This document shows, piece by piece, positions 27,844 to 38,375 of a stretch of 64,000 bases of DNA. Position 1 is the stretch's first letter. Every line of letters starts with the position of its first letter. The position numbers and the translations under genes are program-made. The notes below the pieces were generated by a model, which was not told where the DNA came from, ran no database searches, and saw nothing but the letters and a program-made list of their open reading frames with translations. Origin of the DNA: Atopsyche davidsoni (taxonomy: Eukaryota; Arthropoda; Insecta; Trichoptera; Hydrobiosidae); assembly GCA_022113835.1 (NCBI GenBank), contig JAILWY010000018.1, forward strand, positions 15,043,501 through 15,107,500. The letters are read 5' to 3'.

Positions 27844-27882
27844 CACATTATATGCATACTGAAAAGGTATGCATATTGTGGT
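27844..27882. repeat. inverted repeat A of a three-hairpin cluster
   Basis: ATATGCATAC pairs with GTATGCATAT across a short A-rich loop, extended by CACA/TGTG after a 2-nt bulge. First of three hairpins in 350 bp. Confidence 0.5.
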
Positions 27883-27908
27883 CTATTTGTACGTGATATC
27901 CTCTAATG

Positions 27909-27957
27909 CCACAGTCGTACTGCGGTATCAGGTAGGTCGACAGGTGTACCGCTGTGG
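27909..27957. repeat. inverted repeat B of a three-hairpin cluster
   Basis: CCACAGTCGTAC pairs with GTACCGCTGTGG, with one mismatch and one G:U, around a loop of about 25 nt. A related CCACAGTCG recurs at 28012. Confidence 0.45.
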
Positions 27958-28122
27958 GGTAATAGATATACCAATAATGTACTGAAGAACAATGCAATCA
28001 TAATTACTGAAACCACAGTCGCATGTACGGTGTTCGAGCTGGAGCGATTCTGATCATTTGAGCAAAAAAATATTATTGTGATTTTTTAAAATTATTTATG
28101 GAGTCCAAAAAAATCATAGCCA

Positions 28123-28184
28123 TTCTACACAAAAGTTATAACTGTGTTCTATTAGTTGAACACAGTTAAAACTTCGGTGTAGAA
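28123..28184. ncRNA. miRNA-like hairpin C, 26-nt arms
   Basis: The 5' arm 28123-28148 and 3' arm 28159-28184 are reverse complements at 23 of 26 positions with no gap, around a 10-nt loop (CTATTAGTTG). Pairing continues weakly outward. Overall size (about 62-70 nt) and small loop fit a pre-miRNA, but a short foldback element would look the same. The arms match no miRNA I can recall. Confidence 0.35.
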
Positions 28185-28392
28185 ATAGCGTTGAAATATC
28201 TGAAACGGAAGTCAGAAATGAAGCCGCCTCGTACCCACTTAAAAATTGTTATAATAGATAAAAAATATACTTTCAATGTTAAGAAAAGTTAGAACCCTAC
28301 TATTTGTAATATTGAGAATTTGCACGGCTAAAGAAAAATTTAAAAAAAAAAATACGAAAGGCGCACGGCAATCGATCGCATTAAATTCTTAA

Positions 28393-28395
<3 letters not shown>

Positions 28396-28434
<39 letters not shown>
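28396..28434. repeat. (TA)n microsatellite
   Basis: About 38 bp of uninterrupted TA repeats. Confidence 0.95.
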
Positions 28435-28440
<6 letters not shown>

Positions 28441-30571
28441 TATATTTAAAAAATGTTTTGAAGACATTTGAAAATAGTATTGAACTGTACATTTGAAGAA
28501 AAAAAATTCATTCTTATTTGTAAATTAAAATTTAGATATATGTTTCAAAACAAATTTAATAACAGCACTTCATTAATATTTACAATAAAAAATGCATACC
28601 AATAATTTTAAAACAATATAAAGAGTACGAAAGTTACTTTTCTAATGAGATGTATTATAGCATTTTAAATTATTTATTTGAAATTGTTATTTTTATTGAT
28701 GGTATTTTAAGTTTGCTTTATACTGTATTGCTTTATATTGTATAACAAGTAAATGTATTTTGTGTCATGCTATAAGTGTTTATAATTATGTTTTTTTATT
28801 TTTCAAGATTAAAATGTCAAACCTTCTTTTTGTAAAAAGAAATAGAATCCGTTTGTACTTTAATATGTCTGGAAAAGGTATGATTTTTTTAAAGAATCAG
28901 GCTGTAATTGAAAAGTAATGTTAAACCAATTTGTAACTTTTTATCTGGGAAGATAAAATATGCCCCATAGTAAGCTTATTATCATGAAGGTTATGCACGT
29001 TAAACGAAATGTTATCATAAAATATACGTACCATATAGTACGGTGATTAAATTTTTTTCAGTCCTTGGTTTATTTTTTTAATTGCACAAAAAGCTATTAC
29101 AAACAAAAGAGAGAGATCTCTCTTTTAAGTCTTGAAATAATTTACACAATTTATTTTAAATGTTGTATTTTAGTCATTACGCAAGAGCGAATTCTTAAGT
29201 AGGTACTGTCCGTACAGACATTCGAGTATAGTAAGCTGGTACCTAAGTGAAGTATTTATTGTCTATTAGCGTCACGGCAGATTGAAAGAGACTTTGTAAC
29301 GAAATTAAGATGTACCAATTCGAAGGATCGTATCTCTTCGTAGACACCCTCGAATTGACGGCAAAAATTCATTGTTGAATTGATTGAAAATCTTGAAATG
29401 TTTTAAAGTACAACTTAGAATTAATGAATAGATTATAAAAAAAAACACTTAGTTATTTGTGGCATGAAAATATTTTTTCTTAGACGTGTCTTTACAAAAC
29501 TTTAATTCCTAAGGCGAATAAGCCTATTGTCGGGCGAGCAAATTGAATGAATGAATCTCAATCACCAGATCGCGTCACTTGAATATACAATACGCTAATA
29601 AACACACAGTAGATTTTGAAAGTGGCGGCGAGTCATTTTTGAGCTTCATTTCTGAATGTCAAAACGTAGAGGAATCTTATAATTGGCTGCTCTTTCAAGT
29701 AAGTCATACCTAACGTTTGCCTTGTATATTTATTACGTACCGCTAAGTCATTACAGAGCAGTTGAGTACGTTATACGCATGATCAAATGCACGACATGCC
29801 ATTTGGTGTGCAGTCTCAGGATTCATTTATATTAAAAGATAATTTTTTTTTTAACAAGGTGTACATTAATAAATATCGCATTATTAACGCAAACCTTTGA
29901 TTGACTAAATTATTCTATTAGTTTTCCTTATAAATCCAATTTTGTTATCATTTTTTTGAATCTTTTGCTTTGATAAATTGTAAATCTTTAGTTAATTAAA
30001 TACGTAAATGATATTTTGTTTTTATCCGCGTAAAAAGAATATAGAACGCAATATCCAAAATAAGTTAGACTCGTACCCGTGAAATGAGTCTATTTCACGC
30101 TGTCAACTCTAAGTACAAGTATTAATATTTAAATATGCTTTATTTTATGGTACAGGGCTTTATTCGCGGTAAAAAAAAAACAATTTAAAGTATTTAGGAT
30201 GTCTTTTATAAGTGTTTATATGTATAAGCGTCTTTTTGCTAAGGATTTTTCTAATTAATAATAATATTTGATGAATAAAAAATTGTGTTCACTATCAAAT
30301 ATTTACAAGAAAATTATTAAAATTAAGGGTTGATTTAAAAATGAGAAAATTTCAAATGCATGATGTTTAAGTTAATTGTGTAACATTTTTTAATATCATA
30401 AGCAGACTGAGAGTATAACAAAATACCTAAAGGAATAAAGAATATTCTCAGAACGGAGACTATATAACAACCCACGCAGAAATTATTCGTCTACCCACTT
30501 TAACTACCCTTTGCATAAAATTAATTATATTATTAAATCTTACATAAAATTTTGGAATTTCGAAGATGACC
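28435..30571. other. AT-rich DNA with two weak islands
   Basis: AT-rich, with GC-richer patches at about 29200-29370 and 29520-29665. A perfect 22-bp palindrome (AAAAGAGAGAG and its complement) lies at 29105-29126 and holds GAGA-factor-like repeats. No gene is seen. Confidence 0.4.
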
Positions 30572-30798
30572 TCAAAAGTGTTTGTCAATTTCCGCTTTCG
30601 TCTCATCGTCAGTCCTCCGGCCCGATCTGGTGATCACTGCTTCCGACAGCACGCTACCGATCTCGTGGCTTGGGTCGTACCAAAACACTCGTAAAATGTA
30701 TATTCAGTTACAACGGCGATCAATCCTTCAAGAGCCTCTTCGTGAGTTATGCGCAGTTTTAATGCATCTAAATATTGCTGCAAATGTTTACATTTCAT
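30572..30798 (-). pseudogene. coding-like fragment in two overlapping minus-strand frames
   Basis: From an ATG at 30798 the minus strand reads a charged, helix-like stretch (LRITHEEALEGLIAVVTEY) that stops at 30634. At about 30680 a one-base shift gives a second charged frame (YDPSHEIGSVLSEA...) ending at TGA, 30572. Joined through one frameshift this would be about 70 residues, as in a decayed retrocopy. Alternatively, TTTGCAG near 30779 may be a splice acceptor. The opposite strand is also open for 72 codons, so the coding strand is uncertain. No family recognised. Confidence 0.22.
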
Positions 30799-31249
30799 AA
30801 CATTATTATAAATACAGACGCGAATAAACAACTTATGGAAATTATTTTTAGTCGGAAGGTCGCGAGAGCTTGGAAGTTTTGGGGAATAAATTGCAGTGGT
30901 ATAAAAACTAGTATTATCATATATTACACAAAAACGTTTTGAAGATTAAATTTTTGCTAAAATATTGGGCGTTACAGTTTGAACCTTCTAACTTTAGTTT
31001 TGTAACTACAGGTCGTATACGTTTAATCGTTATTTACTTGTACAATTTTTTTAAAAATCCTTATTGTAACTTAAGCAGAATTGAATGAATAAATTTTAAA
31101 TAAACAGACTATAACATCACAGGATAAAAAAATGTTTGTTACATTGAATTATTGGATATAAAATATATGTTTTTTTTTCTGCCTGGTATCGTGTCAATTG
31201 TCATTTGGCATGGCAAAATAGCATTGTTTGTAAAGTGAATACTCACAGC

Positions 31250-31539
31250 GACTCGCCTCCTTCGCTTGGCAGCAGTGCGCTGCAAGTTGAGCTGCAAGTT
31301 TAGCTGCAAGTTGAGCTGCAAGATGAAGTCGAGACGAGCTCGTCTGGCACCACCGGGCCGGCACTTCTTTCAGAGACACGTCGGGCACTGGAGGCCTCGG
31401 AGCGGCGACGCGGGCGGACGAGCCATCCGAGCGGGCCAGGCCTCCGCGCGGAACTGAGCCGCGGCCGCCGAGGGCTGAGAACTGAGTCGCGGCCCGCTCC
31501 AAACTTTACTGGAATCCTCTGGATATTTCGGACATCACA
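31250..31539 (+). promoter_or_regulatory. CpG-rich promoter-like block
   Basis: Nearly 300 bp of high GC with many CpGs (GGAGCGGCGACGCGGGCGG, GCCGCGGCCGCCG) directly upstream of an ATG in good insect context at 31540. It starts with a 12-bp tandem repeat. Together with the second CpG block at 32.2 kb it is the most promoter-like part of the window. Transcription direction is inferred from the ATG and donor on the + strand. Confidence 0.4.
31279..31326. repeat. 12-bp tandem repeat, 4 units
   Basis: GCTGCAAGTTGA, GCTGCAAGTTTA, GCTGCAAGTTGA, GCTGCAAGATGA, head to tail with single-base differences. Confidence 0.93.
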
Positions 31540-32444
31540 ATGGAGCAGCCGAGGGAACGTTTCACTATATCACTATGTAAGATGTTTTGTTTGGAAACAA
31601 GCTCACTCCGAGTGTGTTTACGCGATCGCGGAGGATTTTTGCAAATATTTAGTTTTTGTTGAACGAATGAAGTGCGGTCGATGAAGTCTGAAAATAAAAT
31701 ACGCTCGATTAATCTTCTCGCATGTTTATATGCGAGGTTATTAAATGCACATAAAAGTAAAGCAGTAAATTTAAAATATACTGTTTTATCATACTTGTGA
31801 TAAACGAGCTGAAGATTGATTGAAGTAACCTCTACAAGTCAAAATAGACTTTTTGAAAGTTGCTAGGTTTTTAAATATGAAAATATATATATATGAGGCT
31901 CAAGACTAACTTAAATGCGTGATATATTGTAGTGTGCAATTGTTCCCATAAGTAGGAAAATATTAGAAATACTTTAAAAAAAAAATATATCAAATTGAAA
32001 TATACCCAGGTAGGTATGTATAGTCCAAATACAATTTTTTTCAGTGGGAGTTTTTTTTTTCTTTTTTTCATAAATAAGTTTATAAATCGGCTAAAAATAA
32101 ACAAGAAACAACATCAGGTCGTCACAATAACAATGTCAATTACCGTTTCCGTTTCAGTCGTGTTTGATAAGTTTGAAAGAGTTTCGCGCTCCGAGTGCGG
32201 GCGGGCAGCTGCGCTGGGCGGCCGCGCGGCGAGCTGCTGGCGGGCGAGTGAGGCGCGGCCCGCACGCCGCACGCCGCACGCCGCACGCCGCTGCCGCATC
32301 CCGCTGCCGCACGCGGCACGCCGCCGGTCCCGCGCGCGCATGCCCGCCGCGAGCTCGCGCCGCGCTCCGTGCCAGCCTCCGGGCTCGAAACCGCCAGAAC
32401 TTGCAAAAATAAAACATGATCCCCCTGCACCGTGGATGTATTGA
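31540..32444 (+). CDS. candidate two-exon ORF, 107 codons, unrecognised
   Basis: ATG at 31540 has A at -3 and G at +4. It encodes MEQPRERFTISL and meets a donor GTAAGAT at 31577, leaving one base in the codon. A pyrimidine-rich tract ending TTTCAG (32157) gives an acceptor whose exon continues in phase, reading FDKFERVSRSECGRAA, then an Arg/Ala/His-rich low-complexity region encoded by GC-rich repeats, stopping at 32442-32444. Without splicing the first ORF ends at 31662 after 40 codons. Phase agreement alone has a one-in-three chance, and the GC-rich second part stays open easily, so the block could instead be a 5'-UTR or promoter. FTISLF loosely resembles an eh1-type Groucho-binding core, but only weakly. 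Confidence 0.2.
32180..32400. promoter_or_regulatory. CpG island
   Basis: The most GC-rich block in the window. It holds four copies of a 7-bp unit GCACGCC (32262-32289), many CpGs, and GCGCGCATGC. Frames of 75-150 codons are open on both strands, which is a composition effect. Probably a promoter, of uncertain direction. Confidence 0.45.
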
Positions 32445-32659
32445 CTCTGTCAGTGTTAACATACTTTAGGGCTTTTGCTGCAGTTTCATGCAAAGTACCA
32501 GGAATTTCCATTTCCATTTTATATTTTCTCAATTTTATGGGTTTGTTTCTCTTGTGCAAAATATATACTATATATATATATATAATAAAATCTGAAATTG
32601 CTTTGTCTGCATATAATATGTGTTTGATTGGAGGGTCAAACGAGTAGCCGACACACGAG

Positions 32660-32821
32660 ATGGACCGATACTGGAGGCGGGGAGTGCGACATAGAAAAAG
32701 TCAAGTAGCAAATCCTCTCGGATGGCTTTGTAGTCTGTCGGGCGACCGCAGTGCCATTGTTATACACGAAACGGGAATTCTTCTTCAAAATGAATTCAAA
32801 ATGAACGGGAATTCTTCCTGA
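32660..32821 (+). CDS. small ORF, 53 codons, unrecognised
   Basis: ATG with G at +4 opens a frame starting MDRYWRRGVRHRKSQ. It is strongly basic for 15 residues, then has a short hydrophobic stretch (NPLGWLCSLSG) and a polar tail, ending at TGA 32819-32821. A direct repeat ACGGGAATTCTTC (about 32771 and 32805) lies in the 3' part and the second copy runs into the stop, so the end of the frame may be a recent duplication. It lies between the CpG island and a LINE 3' end on the same strand. No domain is recognised; it could be chance. Confidence 0.18.
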   Translation: MDRYWRRGVRHRKSQVANPLGWLCSLSGDRSAIVIHETGILLQNEFKMNGNSS

Positions 32822-33019
32822 AAATTTAAAAAAATGGGTTTCTGGAAATACCTATATGGGTAAGCGGATCGTTTACTCGATTATTTTAGGTTTAAAACCT
32901 AAGCGGAAGATTGACTTGTAATGGTTAAAAAATAAATTGAATTTTACATTATTACAAGAAATGCGGATTTCCTTATGTTGGTGATTTAATTTTTATTTAA
33001 TACAATAAGGCCTAAAAAG

Positions 33020-33130
33020 AATTTGTGACAGTGCCTGTAAGGCGGAAGTACAGCCAAACTAACGAGACTGGCCCAAAATAGAGATATTTTCAGTGAGATG
33101 ATCACCAACTTCTTCTGAAAAGAGGCATCC
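33020..33130 (+). mobile_element. LINE 3' end fragment (ORF2 C-terminus)
   Basis: 33044-33118 reads GSTAKLTRLAQNRD then IFSEMITNFF and a stop. The same layout appears on the minus strand at 41005 (SVAELVRL ... LEEMITNLL, stop). This is the extreme C-terminus of an endonuclease/reverse-transcriptase LINE. Only the 3' end is present, as expected from 5' truncation. Confidence 0.6.
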
Positions 33131-33281
33131 AAAGATGAAGGATGTTTAGAAACTCACCTATTGTTCATACGAATTAATCTGAATTGAAAGGATGCATGCT
33201 AAAATTAATATAACCGGATTTTGATATGTGGATATCAATAACATAAATAATTGATATTATCCTCATTATCCTACTTTGGGT

Positions 33282-33307
33282 AAGCTCGTTATTAAGTTAA
33301 CGAGCTT
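33282..33307. repeat. perfect 10-bp inverted repeat
   Basis: AAGCTCGTTA faces TAACGAGCTT across a 6-bp loop. A small hairpin of unknown role. Confidence 0.7.
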
Positions 33308-33609
33308 TCATCATAATTCGTTCTTGTTTTTTTACTTGAAATGAAAAGGTCTTCATAGAATGGTCTCTTCTGTAGGTCCAACGAACCTCATAATTAGTAT
33401 ACTTTGAAGTAAGGTTTCGTGTGACTAATATAGGGTCCAATCACAAAGTGCATATACTTTTATTATAATTGATGTGTATTTTTTTAAATTTTACATAATT
33501 TTTCTAAATAAAATTTAGCATACGAGTAAAAAATATCTTCTATTAAATTTTATAATTCTGGTATATAAATCTTTTGAATATTATATCGCAATTCTAACAA
33601 AAACAAGGC

Positions 33610-33647
33610 ACGGTTCTTGAACCCCGAGGATGTCTAGAATGTTCTGA
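33610..33647. promoter_or_regulatory. heat-shock-element-like cluster
   Basis: GGTTCTTGAACC (TTCnnGAA) at about 33612-33623 and TCTAGAATGTTCTGA (GAAnnTTC with a near third unit) at 33633-33647 are alternating heat-shock-factor pentamers. The nearest start codons are far away, so the target is unclear. Confidence 0.3.
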
Positions 33648-33939
33648 GTAATTAACGATTTGCATATTTCACGCATACTCGTATTTACTGAATAGATAAA
33701 TTCGTTTTTGTGAAAGATCCCCTTGTTTACATTTAGCGCAGACGTCTCTCTCCCACTCTCACTCTTTTCATTTTGTAGTGTATATTTTATATTTACTACA
33801 TTTCGGAAGTAAAACTCTGTGATTATGTATACTTATTTGTAATTCATTTATATTTGCGTAGTTCGTAGCAAAAGTATAATATTTACTTGATATAATATTT
33901 GTTTTGTTTATACCCAGTTTCGTTTATAGTTTCATCAAG

Positions 33940-33971
33940 CATTTTGAAATCCTATTTAGGGTTTCAAAATG
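33940..33971. repeat. 13-bp inverted repeat
   Basis: CATTTTGAAATCC faces GGGTTTCAAAATG across TATTTA, with one wobble position. Confidence 0.7.
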
Positions 33972-34916
33972 TAATACGTGATATACGTGTAATACATAAA
34001 TACCTGAATGTAAATGTTACGAACTTGTGGTTTTTACTCGGGAAGTGTTTAAATATGAGTTAATTCAGCATGTTTAGTTAGTATATATATTTTTTCCTGG
34101 TAATTTAAAATCTTTATTTCTTTATTAAGTAAACTGAAACAATGAGATATGAAATTTAAACATAAACCTCACAAATTGTTATAAAGCTTCAAAAAACACT
34201 TCTTACTGTTTTTTAATTAAAAATAATTAAATGTATTAGAAAAAAACCAATATTCCTTTAGTGTGAGCAACCATCTCATCATTTACAGCAACCAGAGTGT
34301 GCTTATGTATTGTTCACAAGGGTAACATATTGAAATGTATAATCTTGCTGGGATTTCGGTGAGCTGTTGCTAAGTGAGTCCGTTATATTAAGTTTTGAAA
34401 GCGTTTAGTTTCTTACTTGAGTCCTTTCCAGCCCAAGTTCTTCACCCACGCGATCTTATTTGGATGTACGCACTTGTTCAAAATTTACTGTCTTATCGTT
34501 TAACTTCGCAACACAAAAGCCGGCCTCTCCATGAGTATAAAGTAATTTCGTGAATTTATGTTGTGTTATTCCTTGTGCGGTGGTTTTCACTCACTTCAGC
34601 GTCCATATATTACACGAGACAGTAGACTGCTTTCCATAGATGGTTTCGGCGTCATATTTTTTTACGAACTGCACATGTACTTGGATATCTGCGTGATTGT
34701 TTTTAACAAATTCATAAAATCACAATTATCAAAAAAGTTAAAAATAATTACTACGTACTTAATTTACATACTGGTGGCTAAAATATCTAATTTTAAAAAT
34801 GATATCTCAATTGAGAAACTGTTTTTAAATATGTACCAAAAAAAAATCAAAATTATTTAAGGTTGTGATTAGAAATTAACGGAGATTTACGATTAAAGTC
34901 ACTACAAAAAAAAAAC
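33972..34916. other. AT-rich DNA, nothing recognised
   Basis: AT-rich. A 100-codon + strand frame (34558-34860) without a good ATG is Lys/Ile/Phe-rich and at chance length. Confidence 0.4.
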
Positions 34917-35100
34917 TTATACAGGGTGACCAAACAGAGTATCAGGTATTTGTTAGTTCAGTAAAACAAAAAAATACTAGTAATCATGTTTTTTTTTATT
35001 GTTAATTATAAGAATACAAAATGGAAAATTATTTCGAAAAAATGATGTCATCCAAATGGTGACCGTTACACTGCTGGCACACTATGATATATCTAAATAG
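34917..35100. mobile_element. possible transposon remnant
   Basis: It begins TACAGGGTGACCAAACAG, which resembles the short terminal sequences (ACAGGGTG...) of arthropod DNA-transposon remnants. A GC-richer segment (GTCATCCAAATGGTGACCG) follows. No partner terminus is found, so the call is weak. Confidence 0.2.
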
Positions 35101-36925
35101 AGTGAAAAAAATACGTATACACTACACAAAACATATTGTATTGCTAAAGATAAAAAAGTTCAGAAAGTACGAATTTTTGGAGTATTTAAAAGGAATGGGT
35201 AAACTTAACATTATATTGAATTAAAGTTACTATAACTTAAATAAGCTAGTTTATTAATAACAATCGAGTGCTTAAATTGCCAAGATTTTTTAAAATTGTT
35301 TATTTGAATTCGAGTACATTTTATTTCACGTCAACGGTCCCCACGGGTACAAAAAGGCTTTGAATCGAAAATGACGATACATCCCAAGTAAAGTAAGAAA
35401 ATGTTTTAAAATACGACGTAATAAATTGAGTGGGGTTTTATGACTTTTCGCCGTTGTCCCGTGAATGGATAAGTTAGTCTGCTTGGAATTTATGTTTGTC
35501 TGACTAGTAGAAGCTTTATTGTTTACAAACCACTACTTAAAATATCCTGATTCCTAAAAATAATCCAAAGAATCTGATGCATGCGTAATGAAGGTAAGGT
35601 TTGTTTGTACACTAATAAAATAGTAATGGAGCATCCTCCTTAGATCACAACAAAGTTTAGCCAATTTACTTAATAGTTACTAAAAGATCAAAAAAGTCAG
35701 CCCTGAATAATGCGATTATAAGTTTGTATAGGGAAGCCGCGGCAGCCAACTGAAGGAAAAAGCAAACTAAAGAAACTGGAGAAGTCTACTTACTCCCAAT
35801 TCTTAAAGAATGTTCCGATTGCTTCGAGTATGAGACTAAATTTATAAATGAGTGTTAATTCTATAAATTAGTTTATTTTAAAAGTAGCTTAAGAAGTAAG
35901 AAAATATATCGGAAAAAAGATTCCTTTGAAATTTAATGTTGAAACAAAGAAATTATTATGAATATTTGATAAGTATTTATTAACGCTTGTTTAGTAAAAT
36001 CTGAAAAATTATTAACTTCCGATAAATCTTTACAAAAATTACAGAATAAAAATGTTTAAATCAGTTTGTTACAAACAAAAAAAAACCTCGTTTAGGAATG
36101 GAACTCAATGTATCAAATCAATTGCCTGGAAATTTGTATCTACTCGAATGATTTTGGGGCATTCACAATGTCTAAGACTCTGCATGTGTGTACAAATAGT
36201 ATTCTTGGTTTCTTGGATATTTGAACACTAAGATTGTTCAGAATGTTTATTTGCGATTAGTAATTTTATACGTTGGCGAATAGTGAGAAAATTGTAAGCA
36301 AGCTGATAAACATGTTATTATTACTATTATCAACCATTGATAAAATAATCACATATTTAACTCGAAAAACCATCATAAGTATAATTTGTACTTTTGGTGT
36401 AAAATTTGGTAAAAACGCACAAATATTTACGAATTGGGATAAGCAATATGTTTTGCTTCAGTTTACCGCACGCCACTGATAATTATGTGTCACAGTACAG
36501 ACCTCAACATCGATAATTTTAATAACTGCCATAATATTAAAAAATGAATATATTTGTTTTTTTAATAATGTCGGAGCATATACGATCAAGGTCTACATAT
36601 TTTATATTAATGAAAGTAAAGCAATTATAAAAAAAAATATGAATGCGGTTATTTGATGATATTAAGGATAACTTTATTTAAAAAACCTTGAAAAATATTT
36701 CCTTCTATAATATTTGTAATCAAAAAAATTTTAAAATTAAAAATCGAAAAAACTTAGATAATAAAAAAAAAATCAAAGCAAGCGCGCAGGTATACCAATC
36801 ATTAATTACATGTTTAAAAAAAATGTTTTTTTTATAACCCTCATATATTTTTATTATAAAAATATCATCTTAGATTTAGATGGGACAAAATTTTAATTAG
36901 ATTTTCAAAGTTTAAAGAGATTCTT
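35101..36925. other. AT-rich DNA, nothing recognised
   Basis: AT-rich spacer with weak GC-richer patches near 35330-35400 and 35720-35830. No gene seen. Confidence 0.45.
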
Positions 36926-37045
36926 CCACCACCTAAATCTAGCCGATGTTTGGCCACGAAGAAACCCGAAGTCCCTCCGCTGTCGGACCGCCGAGGCCGG
37001 AGGGACTCGGGGAAGTCGGGGAGAGTTCGGTTTACTTTTTTCAGT
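36926..37045. promoter_or_regulatory. GC-rich island with 10-bp inverted repeat
   Basis: AGTCCCTCCG (36970-36979) faces CGGAGGGACT (36998-37007) around an 18-nt loop, within a GC-rich 110-bp block. It could fold as RNA or bind paired factors. Confidence 0.35.
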
Positions 37046-37661
37046 AATAAATTTGCAACTTTCATCGAAAGGCACACTTAATTTTATTGCAGGGTCTTAA
37101 TTCAAAAGCTGTTGCCAACCAAATCTGCCATACAATTAATTGTAAATTTACAGCCTATTCATTCAGCTTGAACTTTTTAGAAGTAATTATCAAATTAATT
37201 TGCAGTAAGTTTTATTGATAACATAATGACAATAAAAATCAAAGTCTTAAAATAAAATTGAATTTATTTTATATGAAAAGTTATATTATATTATTAACTA
37301 ATTTTTTCCTAGAATATTCTGTATAAATTAATTCACTGTCAAAACCACTTGACATTGCTTTAGTATTTGTAATTTTTTATTTCATTTCGTTCTTGTATAT
37401 TTCATGGAACAATAAACCAATATCAGCGTAGAAAACACAATTTCAATATATTTTTATTAGTTAAAACATGTTATTTGATTTAAATAAATAATGTGATCGT
37501 TTAAAATATTCAAACAAATATTATAAAAATTATAAACCAGCTGACAACAACGAATTTTTTTTTTACTACGATTAAATAAAACAAATGCATTAGATTATTT
37601 TTTAAATATATATTTATATAAGTTCCATATATGCTTAGTTTTGTATCTTAATCTCAAAACG
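37046..37661. other. AT-rich DNA, nothing recognised
   Basis: AT-rich. If the frame at 37662 on the minus strand is a terminal exon, this would be its 3'-UTR; an AATAAA on the minus strand lies at 37453-37458, though such hexamers are common here. Confidence 0.3.
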
Positions 37662-37796
37662 CTAAAAACAATTGTCTTCTGAAGTATGTTCTCGTGAAAT
37701 CGCCACCAGACGCTCCTTAATCATGTCAGAACTGTTCAGTTGCTGAGTCCGCGACTTAAAATATTCCGCGTAAGCTTCCACTTTGTTCTCAAAAGA
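37662..37796 (-). CDS. candidate terminal coding exon fragment, 44 codons
   Basis: The minus strand reads ENKVEAYAEYFKSRTQQL, then MIKERLVAISREHTSED and ends NCF at TAG (37662-37664). The composition is typical of a charged helical protein (Glu/Lys/Arg-rich, with an Ile/Leu/Val spacing) in DNA that is not GC-rich. A stop lies just upstream, but TTATAATCTTTTGAG directly before the AAC codon could be a splice acceptor. There is no good ATG except inside. It could be the last exon of a minus-strand gene, a decayed retrocopy, or chance: 44 open codons are not rare here. No family recognised. Confidence 0.2.
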   Translation of the reverse strand, partial: SFENKVEAYAEYFKSRTQQLNSSDMIKERLVAISREHTSEDNCF

Positions 37797-37799
37797 TTA

Positions 37800-38095
37800 T
37801 AAATTTATCAGCTGTCAACCGCAAAATTGAGGAACATCGCAGGAGTAAACAAACTCAATAAATAATAATTTTAACATAAACCGAAAACAAAAATTTATTT
37901 AAAAAAAAACCTGTATTATATATACACGCAACAGAATCTTAACGATTCAAGATAATAAATTAGTGATAAAAGCGGAACGAATTTCTCCACATTGTACGAT
38001 AAAGTTCAACTTAAAAGCTACACCAGTGCATTTCTACCTAATAAACAAGTGCGTTTTTTAACATTAACGATAGCGTAAGGATGTCGGTATTTCCA
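37800..38095. other. AT-rich DNA, nothing recognised
   Basis: AT-rich spacer. Confidence 0.4.
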
Positions 38096-38375
38096 AAGCC
38101 AAAGTAAAAGAATTACTGCAATCTGGTTCAGTGGGCAGATTCCTCGCGTGGACATTTACATGCAATTCTCAGGCTTGGAGTCGGGCCGGGCAAATGCTAC
38201 CGGATCTCAGTATAGTACTGGACAAATCGTTGGCCTAATTAAATATTTATCAGTGAAGCGAAAGCACCCAACAAAGTGCCAGCGAAACGATTATCAGAAG
38301 ACACGTGGCAGTATTTCCTGTGACTTGTTGCTTTTAATGAAATTAGAGTTGCCAGGTCACAAAAAAAAGTCAATA
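38096..38375. promoter_or_regulatory. GC-richer island with homeodomain cores
   Basis: About 280 bp of balanced composition with GGCCTAATTAAATATTT and TTTTAATGAAATTAG (clustered ATTA cores), GGGCCGGGC and CACGTGGC. The + strand is open for 84 codons without an ATG at its head. Regulatory function is the better guess. Confidence 0.33.

Noticed and set aside
31194..31502. 102-codon minus-strand frame in the CpG-rich block
   Set aside because: GC-rich, stop-poor DNA; the translation is Arg/Ala/Gly/Pro-rich low complexity with no domain.
32114..32559. Frames of 75-139 codons on the minus strand through the CpG island
   Set aside because: Composition effect of GCACGCC repeats and CpG-rich sequence. 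No splice or start evidence favours them.
33282..33307. Rho-independent terminator-like hairpin
   Set aside because: Such terminators are bacterial; here it is simply a short inverted repeat without a transcript context.
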